From NCBI GenBank assembly GCA_030052745.1, contig JANBVO010000016.1, positions 62,001-126,000 of the forward strand: 64,000 nt of DNA, given 5' to 3'. Below the pieces are notes generated by a model that had not been told where the DNA came from, made no database searches, and worked only from the letters and a program-made list of their open reading frames with translations. Each line of letters begins with the position of its first letter. The first letter of the stretch is position 1. A program made the translations under genes and the position numbers. Shown piece by piece: positions 36,547 to 46,840 of the stretch. Origin of the DNA: Pleurostoma richardsiae. Lineage: Eukaryota > Ascomycota > Sordariomycetes > Calosphaeriales > Pleurostomataceae.

Positions 36547-38820
36547 ATGAAGTTTCAGAACCATGTTCCGCTATGGTCCCTCGCGGGCTTGATCCTTGCA
36601 CCGACAGGCAGGTCTGCCGCACTCCCTGGCGGCGATGATATCTGCGAACCAAGTCCCACGGCGGAAGTCGTTGTTTACCAGACACCGGTCATCTTTTCGG
36701 TCTTGGTATCTACATATGTTCCAATACCAACAACTTTGAGCATCGCCCCAGGATGCACCTTAGAGGTCGCAGGGGCTCCCACGTCTTTGTCCACAGTCGT
36801 GTTTGGCAACACAACGATATGGTCAACGCTGACGAGGTACGTTTAACCGACGCCACACGGAAACTTTTCGGGAGGTTCATCGCTTACTTGGATTAGGACA
36901 CTGCCACCAGCGACGGATGAAGACCCTGGCGTGGCGACGACAACGACGGCCACATCTGGTTCGGTTGGATTCACTACGACACAACCGGGGCAAAACGGTG
37001 GCCCTGGCACCGTTATTGTGGACGTCCCAACTTCCTCTCCGCAGACAGACACAGTGGCGATGACATCTGGGACGGTTGCCTCTATGACTACTATTCCATC
37101 CCATGGCGACAGACCTGGCACCGTTATTGTCAACGTGCCGTCCGATCCTCCTCAGACCGACACCATCACAATCACAAGCGGCACTGTTCCCTTCACCTCA
37201 ACCATACCAGCTAGCGGAACCAGGCATGGCACCGTTGTCATCGGTGTCCCCTCGAGCCCGCCTCTGTCCCCAGTCACAGAAACAATTACCACTGGTACAG
37301 TTCCTTTCACTTCGAGTTACCCTGCTCGTGGGACCAACCCGCCGTCAGTGGTTATTGGAGTGCCGACCAGCCCGCTTCCGTCCACTCTCACCGAGACAGT
37401 CACCACTGGCACTGTTCCTTTCACTTCATCTTTCCCTGCTGGTGGAACGAACCCTCCATCAGTGGTCATTGGTGTGCCAACTAGTCCGATCTCGTCAACG
37501 CTTACCGAGACGATCACGACGGGCACGGTGTCGTTTACTTCGACCTACCCTGGAACCGGGACCAACCCGCCATCCGTGGTCGTCGGAGTGCCAACGAACC
37601 CAGCTCCTTCAACCCTTACCGAGACAATTACGACGGGTACTATTCCCTTCACTTCCACGTATCCGGCCACAGGAACCAACCCACCATCAGTAGTCTATGG
37701 CGTCCCGTCTATCCCAATCCCGTCGACCATCACTCAGACGGTCACAACAGGTACCGTCCCATTTACTTCAACTTATCCTGGCACCGGGACGAGCCCACCA
37801 TCGGTTGTCGTTGGAGTACCAACCAGCCCAATCCCATCGACGGTTACCGACACAATCACAACCGGGACGGTTCCATTCACTTCAACTTATCCTGGCACCG
37901 GGACTAATCCTCCATCAGTGGTTGTCGGAGTGCCCAGCAGTCCACCTCCCTCGCCCGTCACTGATACAATCACATCCGGTACTGTACCATTCACGACAAC
38001 GTATCCTGCCACAGGAACAAACACGCCGTCCGTGGTCATTGTCGTTCCCTCAACGCCGGTAGGGACAGTTACCACGACGCTCACTGGCACCGCGGGCTTT
38101 ACCTCCACGATTCCGGCTAGTGGAACAGTGTCAGGGACTGTGATCGTTGAAATCCCGGTGCCCACCAGGGCTTGCGCTGTTGGTCCGGGCTCATGCGAGG
38201 CCTCCGGGTTCACCATCAATCTCTACGCAAATTCGGTCGAGGCGTCGGAAGGATACGGCGTGACTGGGCAGACCGAAGGCGTTGGGCCTGATTACTATCT
38301 CTCGCAGTCTTCACTGGCCCAGGGGAGCACGACAAACCTGGATGTGCCTAGTACCCAAGGCACTGGTGACAATCACTACCAGATACAGGACAGCACCCCT
38401 GGCTTCCAGTACTACCCTGGACTGACTCAGACATATGGCGGCATCACCTACGACGCAAACAACTTCACGCTCGTCTTCACCGGGTATTACCAGCCTGCGA
38501 CGTCGGGAACGTACGAGTTCTGCTCAACTGCCGATAACGTCGACAACTTCTACATTGGCTCGGACGCCGCCTTCCCGTGTGGTGATCCCTCGAATGGAGC
38601 TACCCCAGCCGGCGCCACGCCGCTCGTGGAGAATTACTTCGGGCGCTCGGATTCATCAACCACTTGCGCATCTATCGACCTGGTCGCTGGCTATTACTAC
38701 CCAATCCGCTCGGTATATGGAAATTGGGGCACCCCTTCGTCGTTGACATTCACTGTTCAACCTCCGGGCGGCACCGCGTCGTCGGATATATCCGATGTGG
38801 GATACCCGGCTCAGTGCTAA
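36547..38820 (+). CDS. GLEYA-domain adhesin with flocculin-like tandem repeats
   Basis: Secreted surface protein. Exons 36547-36836 and 36897-38820 give 737 residues. A signal peptide (VPLWSLAGLILAPTGRSA) and a ~75-residue N-terminal domain precede about eleven Thr-rich repeats (roughly residues 105-515), then a ~200-residue C-terminal GLEYA/PA14-like lectin domain (FTLVFTGYYQPATSGTYEF, NVDNFYIGSDAAFPC, LVAGYYYPIRSVYGNWG). Family members bind glycans through the C-terminal domain. No GPI signal is seen; the protein ends GYPAQC. The in-frame ATG at 36463 would add 28 hydrophobic residues; 36547 gives a cleaner signal peptide. Confidence 0.87.
37282..37965 (+). repeat. Six in-register 114-bp (38-residue) tandem repeats
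   Basis: Six consecutive units of exactly 114 bp inside the GLEYA adhesin, each starting T(I/V)TTGT(V/I)xFTS and containing PPSVVxGVP. More diverged copies extend the array on both sides (about 36,946-38,160). The unit is rich in Thr, Pro and Val and resembles the flocculin repeat. Constant length suggests copy number can change by unequal recombination. Confidence 0.9.
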
Positions 38821-39217
38821 TCTGAATCGTCGCTCCCTTCTCTTCTGCGAAACCTGGTCTCGAGAAGCTATGTCTGGTAGACAGCCGGACCACTAGCCTT
38901 CGTAATTTACTCTCTAGCTAGAGGAGATAGACCTATCTATCGGCTTCTTGTGGCACTCGGTTGAGTTTACGGTACTTTATTCCTGGTTCTTATCCTTACA
39001 TTGCTCTAGGCCTGTTATATGCAGCCCAATAATGTAATAAAAGTTGCGACACGATGGTCGCAACTGAAGAAACAGTTATCTCACATTGTACCTATGTCTC
39101 CTGTACCACCACGGTAGCTCTGCTCTCCTGGTAGTTGTAGCATGGTGCCGACGCAGCAAATCCAATAGGAATCCCTGTTCGAGTGATTGCTCAAGTGACC
39201 ACCATTCTTTGTCTTTT
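38821..39217. other. Convergent 3' region
   Basis: 397 bp between the stop of the GLEYA adhesin and that of the Ala/Lys-repeat protein. An aataaa-like signal (aatgtaataaaag) occurs near 39,034. No gene. Confidence 0.5.
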
Positions 39218-39698
39218 TCAGTTATCTTTGGCTTTCTTTGCCGCCTTGGCATCCTTTGCCGCCTTGGAATCCTTTGCGGCGTTGGCTCCCTTTGCGGCGT
39301 TGGCATCCTTTGCAGCGTTGGAACTGCCGTTCTTTGCATCGCCTTGATTCCCAACAGCAGCTGTGGCCGCGGCAAAAGCCGCCCCAGTCGTGACGGCGCC
39401 GGCTGCGTAATGATGGATTAGTCAAACTTTTCCGAAGGTAAGAAGAGCAGTCAGAGGTACCGTCGCCAGCCTGGGCAAGCGCCACAGCTTCCGCTGCTTC
39501 TGCAGCAGCTTGAAGTCCCTGGGTACAAGTTTAGAGTCACGCGTAAGCATGTTTAGGGGACTTAGGTCAGCCCCTAGTGGAAATGCGTACCGCTTCGCCG
39601 TTGCTTGCTGCTGCATTCACGTTGGAGTCGGCAGGCATGGCGGCAACGATTGAGACAGAGCTCGCCAGGAGCAGGGCTAGAGTGCTGAGGTACTTCAT
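39218..39698 (-). CDS. Small secreted Ala/Lys-repeat protein
   Basis: Hidden by two introns. Exons 39698-39591, 39518-39461 and 39402-39218 splice in frame to 116 residues. A signal peptide (YLSTLALLLASSVSIVAA) is followed by an Ala/Glu-rich segment, a small-residue block (TTGAAFAAATAAVG) and five tandem 6-residue repeats of the form AAK(D/G/K)(A/S)(N/K), ending AKDN. The charge pattern predicts a basic amphipathic helix, like LEA or histone-tail-like peptides. No cysteines after cleavage, so it is not a typical disulfide-rich effector. No family recognised. Donors (gtacgc, gtacct) and acceptors (cccag, acgcag) are regular. Confidence 0.72.
39227..39316 (-). repeat. Five 18-bp repeats encoding AAKxxx
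   Basis: Five successive 18-bp units in the last exon of the small secreted protein, encoding AAKDAN, AAKGAN, AAKDSK, AAKDAK and AAKKAK. The DNA units are similar as well (gccgcaaag / gcggcaaag cores), indicating recent tandem duplication. Confidence 0.85.
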
Positions 39699-40817
39699 CG
39701 TTATAGAGTGTTGCGATATTTCTAAAGAAACTATGTGAAAACCAAGGGATGCTATGTTGCTGTCAGCCAAAGCACGATGATTAGCGAGGTGCTGAAGACT
39801 ACCCACTTCAAGAATGTTGAAATTAGACAAAAGCAGACTGTCCGGGAAGGCAATGTGAGAAGAGGAAACTGTAAACGCAACGGCTAATAACATCTGATAC
39901 TGCAGGAGCGATTGACTGCAGTTAAGTATGCCAGGCATCACAAACGATGCGCGCTGACAAACGCGGCTTCATCTGAATGTTTCGGATGCCAAGATGATCG
40001 GTGCTGATCATGGTGCGGCCTTTATGGGCAGGTCGCGAATTGAAGACCTGCGGTATGCTATACAGGTAGGGGTTGAGCACCACGGAACATGGTGCGGTGG
40101 TCTCATACATGGGTGAGGTCCATTGCTATGACGCGGGGCGTTTGATCTGCGAGCCGTCAGCCTGGAGATGCCAAGACCCGAAGAAAATCATACAGGAGGA
40201 TCTGTGCTAGAGTGGATAATACGACTGCAGGGTCTGAAGCTGACGGCACCGTGTTACCTACACACGAACAGAAACAGGTCTGGCGGTATTAGGACCGACC
40301 TCGCGAGGCTCTCGCCACCACCTAGTTATATGGCTTTGGGTTATTGAATTGGTGGCTAATCTAGGCGCTGTCTCATCAAGACTTAAACGAATTAAGAGAG
40401 AGATCTAGCCACTTCAGCAAGCGCATGAGATTTTACACTACCGTATGTTTTAAATACGTCCGTCACCTTACGTGAATAAAACGCGGCCTTGGTATGCTGT
40501 GCAGAACCACCGAGATAAATCCGCGAAGACATCTTGCTCACTTGGTATGCCTCGATGGCGACTGAGGTAGCGAGAACAGAGAACAACCCAAAGACGAAGG
40601 AGTGAGAGAATGGACCGGGAAGTTCTGAATTCGACTGGGAAGACTGTTCGAGTGATGAGATCGGAGATACGGGGGGAAACGCCCCAAAGAGAGGTAGTTT
40701 CAAAGGCAGAAGGCAGAGAAGGGGCCCAAAACGCGAAGGAGAGACCTAATCACATGCTCAAAAGACGTGATGGCTTCTCTTGTCTTGTAAGTTGCTGTGT
40801 AATTATAAGTCACCGAC
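39699..40817. other. Intergenic, 1.1 kb
   Basis: Promoter side of the small secreted protein and 3' side of the NCS1 permease. A 103-codon minus frame at 40392-40703 has no recognisable features and is not called. Confidence 0.4.
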
Positions 40818-42429
40818 TCAATGACCCCAGAGCCTCCGCTCTAAGGCTCTGAAAGGCAGATACAACAACGCGCTGACCACGAACGCCATTTCGAACCCTA
40901 TATCCCCCGTATGCACCGCAATGGGGCCCGTCCACCACACCTGCTCCATAGAAGGCACGACCAGCCCGAAGCTCAGCACCCCAGCACCCAGCGCCGCGAT
41001 GCCCGTCGGCAGCAGCCGGGCGTCGTTCCACGCCTCGTTGTCATACGCCGCGTATTCCCGTTTCCTGAATACAAAATGCTCCATGACGACAATTCCGACG
41101 AATGACGCCGTCCAGTAGCCGATCAGCGACACGAAGTTCTCGAGGTTGTCGAAGAAGTCCGTGGCGGCGCGGATGGCGACGGGGATGATGATGGCCGTGA
41201 CCACGACGCTGAAGACGTACCGTGGCACGCGCACCAGCCACGGCACCAGGATCTGGAAGTTGAGGGTGATGCTGTACATGGTCCCCGAGATGTTGCCGAG
41301 CAATGTGAAGGCGAGGATGACAAGGACGAACTTGCCGAAGTTGCCCGCGGGCGACAGCATCGCGGCGAGCGCACCGCCCACGCCAAGGCTGTCGTAGCCG
41401 TCCTGCCATGCCGGGATGGTGGGCACGACGCCACCGATAGCTGCGCCTAGCGTCATGAGGAGGACAGTGGGCGTGACCAGCCCGAGGTAGCTGTAGGTGA
41501 ACAACCTCCAGGACGGTACCTTTGGGTTGAAGTAGGTTGTGAAGTCCGAGGCCAGGCACGCCCAGGGGATCGTGTACGAGGCCACGATCATGCCAAAGGA
41601 CAGTACGGCCGGAGCCGTTGCCGGTTCCGTCGGGGCCTGCTCCTTGAGGTGGGAGCCACCGATCCCCGTCGCAATGACGATCAGGATGATGGCCGGCGCC
41701 CACGCGATCATCTCATACCAGTGCAGAACCTTGAACCCGCAGAAGGAGATCACCAGTGCCAGGATGGCGATGATGACGATGCCGACGCTGTCGCTCATAG
41801 AGCCGTTCGTGACAGCGGACAGGCACTGCCCTCCGACCACACAGATGATGACGCAGAAGCCGGTAAGAGTAGCGAGGTTGAGAACGACGGGGACGGACAC
41901 AAAATAGCGACTTCGCGATGGTTAGATACCAAGATTTCGAATGGAGCTCAATTGCAAACATGGGTTCAGTCTTACCCGAAACTAAACCTGGCCTGAATCA
42001 TCTGCCTCATGCCCGTCTTAGGCCCTAGGGTACCAAGGAATGCCGGCGCAAGCGCCGCTAGGAGCGTGAAGAACAGAATGACGAGAGCCGAGTCTCTCAA
42101 GCTGAGTCCGTAGGCGGGGCCGAGCATGCCAAAAGTGATGCTTGTCAGGGACGACTGTCAGCACAGGAATAGAAGCTCATCCGATAGCTGGAGGGGTTTG
42201 TAACTCACGCCAGGATATTGACGTTCATGCAGAACCATATCGAGAAAGCATTCCAGTACCTGGTGGACGTTCGCTCCTCGAACGGCACCGGCACCACTCC
42301 GCGCTCCTCGATCTGGCCGGCGGCGAGAAGCCGGTACAGTGGGGCCAGTCGCCTGGACACGCCGGGGCGGGGCCCGGAAGGCTCAGCGGCGCCCTGCTTC
42401 TCTGGATCGTTCTGCGCTTCGTTGTCCAT
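40818..42429 (-). CDS. NCS1 purine-cytosine permease (Fcy2 type)
   Basis: Plasma-membrane proton symporter for purines, cytosine or related compounds. Exons 42429-42209, 42140-41976 and 41910-40818 give 492 residues. The cytoplasmic N-terminus leads to TM1 with FSIWFCMNVNILAITFGMLG, then GPAYGLSLRDSALVIL and GMRQMIQARFSFGRYFVS, both hallmarks of the Fcy branch of NCS1. About 12 hydrophobic segments follow, including ACLASDFTTYFNP and LGNISGTMYSITLNFQ. The first intron ends at gacaag: the cag 10 bases upstream breaks the frame. It diverges from the HET-domain gene. Confidence 0.92.
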
Positions 42430-43591
42430 GCCTCCTGCTCTAGGCGTATGGAGAAGACGGATTGCGCTGACTTGCGCCGTCTCGAGTCTGGCGTCTCTAA
42501 CCTCTCACGTCCGCAGTGAAGCAAAGCCAGCGACGGGTCGCCAAGAGAAATCTCTTCTCAGGGGGGCGAAAACTTTTCTTTATCCGTCACGGAACTGGAC
42601 GCCACCGGGTGATGACTCCGCGCAGCGAAACAACAAAATCTCCCTTGCAGGAGAAAAGAGGACTTTATGGAAAAGCTTAAGGAGACAATAGAAATGAAAG
42701 CATTGTTGCTCAGTCTTATCTGAAGCCCTGCCTGAGCGATATTGCGCCTCGAAGTCTTGGTGTCGCTCTTGGCCTCCAGCCTGGAACGCCGTAGAAGTGC
42801 CACTAAACCTGTCACTACGACTCTCTAAGACGCCTAACTCTTAGGTCGCCTTGGCCGCTATCTAATCGTGCTATCTGCTGCAAAGATCGCATGATATCAT
42901 GGCCGAAGCAGGGCACCTTAGTGCGGGATGTCATCGCATCTCGGACCGTCGACGGGCAACAGTCGTGCTCTACATGTAGCGCTGATAAAGACACCGACCG
43001 TTTCGCAAGAGAATTGAGACGGTTTCTTTGGTGCAAAACATGTGTCTCTTGATCATACACCGTACGTGTTTCCACACTACGAGATTGGGTGGACAAGAGA
43101 CTGTAGAGCCAGCGGGGGCGGAACCCTTTTAGCTCAATTCTTAACGGCGGTCTACCCGCCCAATTGAGATGTCAAAGGGTTATCTGAAGCATCCTAGCAC
43201 CTTCTTCGGCAGGGCGTCCGTGACGGACCTTCGATGCATGAGAGAACGGACGCGGTGACACATGTGTGCCAAGCCGGAACAGCTGGAGCTGAAGCCGCCG
43301 ACTGAGCCCACATTTCCCGAACACTGCCCGGCGAAGCTCCGCACCCGTGACTGGCGGCTCAGGAAGAAGCCTCTACCATTCTGGGCTTCAAGCTTCCCAT
43401 TGCATTGTGCCTACACGTTCTCGGAATCTTCCGTACACAACTCAGGTGGCTGGGAAGCAGGGGGGTCATGCATGAAGTTCGTGACTAAGCATATCACCAT
43501 GTCCAATTTCCGCCTCTACCCGCCAAATCCCTTTCACGCCGCAACTTGCCACAACGCCGGCACAGTTACTACCTAGGCAGCAAATCCCACG
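42430..43591. other. Divergent promoter region
   Basis: 1.16 kb between the NCS1 permease (minus) and the HET protein (plus). No supported gene on either strand. Confidence 0.45.
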
Positions 43592-45700
43592 ATGGAGCAG
43601 CCTACCCATCTCTGTCGGGTGTGTAGAGAAGCATTCTCCCGCGAGCACGACTGCGACAGGAGCTACCAGCATCATGAGACCGCCGAGTCGTTCCACGAAG
43701 CCAAGCAGCTGGGCTGTCACCTGTGCAGCGTCTTATGGGAGGCATCAGACGCCATCCCACCCGACAAGAAGTGGGACTTCGGGAAGGCGCGCCAGCTGAA
43801 TGTGACTTACAAGCTCCCGTCGGATATGTCGAGTATCGACTTCCACTTTGACGCCGAGGACTATAAGGCCGCATTCGTATCGATCACTCTCCGGCCAGTC
43901 ACGGACATTCCCAGCAGTCCTCTTGAGGCTGACAGTTCCCTGGGGGACAACGAGCGTGCAGTATTAGGTCTTGGTAATACGACAAAGAGAGCAATGGATT
44001 GCCTCGACTCCTGCTCTAGGTGGCTTAACATCTGTCTTAAAACTCATACCAGGTGTCCAAAGCTCCATGGTGAAGGAATCACCGCGGCACAGTTCCCAAC
44101 ACGGGTCCTGGACTTACGACACTATGACACAGGCATCGTATGCGTAAGGGAGACAGACGGCTCGGAACACGGGCAGTACATGACCCTAAGCCATAGATGG
44201 GGAGTCCAGCACAAGCCTCCAATGCTCCTCCGAGCCAACGTCGCGAGGCGCAAAGCCGGCATCCCGCTGGGTGAACTGCCGGGGTCCTTTCGCGATGCCG
44301 TCCAGGTCGCGAGGCACCTTGGGGTAGACTGGCTCTGGATTGACTCACTGTGCATCATCCAGGATTCGGCCGACGACTGGCGCCGTGAGAGCGCCCGGAT
44401 GGGCCGCATCTACAGCGACAGCCTCTGCAACGTCGCCGCTACCGGCGCTGCCGACAACGGCGGGGGCCTCTTCCCAGATGGGAGCATCGTCGCGCGGCAG
44501 CTCTTCCTCAACTTGAGTATTCTGCGCCGGCGCGATGACGGCGAACCCGAGGTGCCCGGGCCGCGGGACTCGAGGGCGTTCCACCGCTACCGACTCGAGC
44601 CATGGAGCCTGTGGGCGAGGAGGGTCGAGGAAGCGGGTCTCAACAACCGCGGGTGGGTGGTCCAGGAGCGTGTGCTGGCGCCGCGCACGCTGCACTTCAC
44701 CACCACCCAGGTGTTCTGGGAGTGCACGGAGATCGCCGCCTGCGAGTCGCTGCCGGACTCGCTGTCGCCTGACCATGACGACCCGGAGACCTACTTCATC
44801 TTGATAAGGAAGATCCTCGCCGCCGCGCGCATGGTAGCCTCCACGGCCAGACACAGCACTGCAAAGATCTCGGTCAACGACTGGACGGACATGCGCGACG
44901 CGTGGCGGCAGCTCACCCACGGCTACATGAGGTGTCTACTGACTAAAGAGGAAGACAGGCTCGTGGCGCTGTCTGGTATCGCCAAGGAGATCAGGTCTAT
45001 GACGGGCGACGAATACATTGCCGGGAACTGGAAGTCCTCGCTGATCACCGACCTCTTATGGTACAGCATGCGCGACGGTACGCGCTTGGCCCGCACGCGT
45101 CCCCTCGTGGCGCCGACCTGGTCCTGGGCGTCGATCAGGCCGCACGCCTTCATCTTACAGTATCAGGGCCGCACGCATAACGATCCAGAGCCGCTACATC
45201 TCATTGAGTTTCTTGGATCCACCATCGACCCGTACACGGCCGACGACACGGGGCAGCTGCGCTCCGCCTTCATTCGGGTCCGAGGGCGGCTTTTCCCTGA
45301 CGTCTCGGAAGTGAGCCGGAGCAACGGGAGCTGCAACTGCCGGGAGTGCAAGAGCAAATCGGAGCACTTCCCGCGGAACAGCGACGCGGTCGACATCGAC
45401 GGAACGCGCTTCTTCCACGATGAGTTGTATCACGATGAAGACGACCTGGCCGAGTCGGCCGACTCGTCACTCGAGGTCATGTACATGCCCGTCGTTGTTG
45501 ATCGGCGGTTGATACTCGAGCAGGACATCGAGATCCGCATGCTATTGCTAACGCCCGGTCCAAAGCATGGAACGTACGAGAGAATCGGCATGTGCAAGTC
45601 ACTGACGAAACTGCCGGTGACAGCTGACGGGTACAGGGGTTTCACGGTCAAATACTTGCAGAACTACAGTCGCGAATCCGTGATCATCACTCTGGGCTGA
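43592..45700 (+). CDS. Heterokaryon-incompatibility (HET) domain protein
   Basis: Single exon, 702 residues. An N-terminal Cys/His segment (CRVCREAFSREHDCD, CHLCSVLW) and a beta-rich region precede the HET domain (PF06985): YMTLSHRWG near 190, WLWIDSLCIIQDS near 246, WRRESARMGRIYSDS and NVAATGAADNGGGLF. The C-terminal half contains the usual RGWVVQERVLAPRTLHF and APTWSWAS blocks. Some HET proteins trigger cell death on fusion of unlike strains, and the domain is a TIR-like fold; most family members are untested. No NB-ARC or ankyrin part is fused. The start is the first ATG of the frame. Confidence 0.93.
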   Translation: MEQPTHLCRVCREAFSREHDCDRSYQHHETAESFHEAKQLGCHLCSVLWEASDAIPPDKKWDFGKARQLNVTYKLPSDMSSIDFHFDAEDYKAAFVSITLRPVTDIPSSPLEADSSLGDNERAVLGLGNTTKRAMDCLDSCSRWLNICLKTHTRCPKLHGEGITAAQFPTRVLDLRHYDTGIVCVRETDGSEHGQYMTLSHRWGVQHKPPMLLRANVARRKAGIPLGELPGSFRDAVQVARHLGVDWLWIDSLCIIQDSADDWRRESARMGRIYSDSLCNVAATGAADNGGGLFPDGSIVARQLFLNLSILRRRDDGEPEVPGPRDSRAFHRYRLEPWSLWARRVEEAGLNNRGWVVQERVLAPRTLHFTTTQVFWECTEIAACESLPDSLSPDHDDPETYFILIRKILAAARMVASTARHSTAKISVNDWTDMRDAWRQLTHGYMRCLLTKEEDRLVALSGIAKEIRSMTGDEYIAGNWKSSLITDLLWYSMRDGTRLARTRPLVAPTWSWASIRPHAFILQYQGRTHNDPEPLHLIEFLGSTIDPYTADDTGQLRSAFIRVRGRLFPDVSEVSRSNGSCNCRECKSKSEHFPRNSDAVDIDGTRFFHDELYHDEDDLAESADSSLEVMYMPVVVDRRLILEQDIEIRMLLLTPGPKHGTYERIGMCKSLTKLPVTADGYRGFTVKYLQNYSRESVIITLG

Positions 45701-45877
45701 CTCTGCTTCCTCCACGCTTGTCAATTCAAATAATCTACCAATGCCGGGGTATCAAGGTCCCCGAAAACCAGCGGGAAAGGGTTTCACAGCTTTTCCCCGG
45801 ACAATCCCGACTGCCTTACATGCTGCTTTCTCCGCCAGACGCTTCATCACCCAGTTTTACTTTAGAATTGCATTGCT

Positions 45878-46840
45878 TCACTTCTCCTCGGGCCAGACGT
45901 TGTGGCCGAACGTGTCCTTCATGTTGACGAAGCGGAAGTGCCTGCCCTTGGCGACCTCCTCGATGGCCTGGAAGTCCTGCTCGCTCAGCTCCGGGATCTG
46001 GAAGTTGCTCTCGATGCGGGTGGGGTCGGAGCTCTTGGGCAGGACGCAATAGCCCCTGCGCAGGCCCCAGGCCAGCAGGACCTGCGCGAGGGTGTGACCG
46101 GTGCGCTCGGCGACGGCCTTGAGCTGGGCGTTGTCGCGGACGCGCTCGCCGGTGGTGGGCACCTGGTCCTGGGAGCCGAGGGGCGAGAAGGCGACGGGCA
46201 AGATGGCGTTCTTGAAGCAGAAGTTGACCAGCTCGTTGTTGGGCAGGAAGGGGTGGATCTCGACCTGGTTGACCACGGGCTTGATGCGGGCCTCGGCCAG
46301 CAGCTTCTTGAGCCCGTCGACGGTCCAGTTGGACACGCCGATGGCCTTGACGATGCCGTCGTCGACCAGCGACTCCATCGCCCGCCAAGTCGGCAGTGGG
46401 TTCTCCGTCAGCTCCTTGTGGATGACGTACTTGCCGTCGGGCCCGATCTTGACCGAGTGGTCCTCGTTCTTCTCGGCCGCGATGGGCCAGTGCACCAGGT
46501 ACAGGTCGATGTAGTCGACGCGTAGCTTGCGCCGCGAGTCCTCGGCGCTCCACCGCACGTCCTCGGGTGCGTGCAGGTGGTTCCACACCTTGGTGCAGAT
46601 GAAGATGTCCTCGCGCTTGAGCTCCTTGTGGCTCGCTAGGTAGTCGTGTATCGCGTCGCCCACCTCGCCCTCGTTCTGGTAGAACCACGCGCAGTCAAAG
46701 TGCCGGTATCCCACCTCCAGCGCCTTGGTCACCGCCTTGTAGGTCGCCCCCTGCGAGCCCTCGTTCGCAAAGGTGCCGAACCCCACGGCGGGGATCTTCA
46801 TGCCGTTAGACAGTGTGTATGTCTTGTGTGCAGCAGCCAT
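45878..46840 (-). CDS. Aldo/keto reductase (glycerol dehydrogenase/aldose reductase type)
   Basis: NADPH-dependent reductase of aldehydes or aldoses, cytosolic. Single exon, 320 residues. The catalytic tetrad is complete: Asp49 and Tyr54 (FDCAWFYQNE), Lys84 (ICTKVW) and His117 (LVHWPI). The coenzyme-binding end has VLPKSSDPTRIESNFQIPEL. Sequence style is close to yeast Gcy1 and the fungal glycerol dehydrogenase and uronate/aldose reductase group; the substrate is not decidable by eye. Only 177 bp separate it from the convergent HET gene. A possible partner of the glycosidase-transporter cluster at 50.7-57.8 kb, since fungal reductive galactose catabolism begins with such an enzyme. Confidence 0.93.
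   Translation of the reverse strand: MAAAHKTYTLSNGMKIPAVGFGTFANEGSQGATYKAVTKALEVGYRHFDCAWFYQNEGEVGDAIHDYLASHKELKREDIFICTKVWNHLHAPEDVRWSAEDSRRKLRVDYIDLYLVHWPIAAEKNEDHSVKIGPDGKYVIHKELTENPLPTWRAMESLVDDGIVKAIGVSNWTVDGLKKLLAEARIKPVVNQVEIHPFLPNNELVNFCFKNAILPVAFSPLGSQDQVPTTGERVRDNAQLKAVAERTGHTLAQVLLAWGLRRGYCVLPKSSDPTRIESNFQIPELSEQDFQAIEEVAKGRHFRFVNMKDTFGHNVWPEEK

Noticed and set aside
41041-41703. 220-codon minus frame within the NCS1 permease
   Set aside because: Alternate frame on the same strand, Gly/Arg/His-rich, overlapping an obvious transporter.
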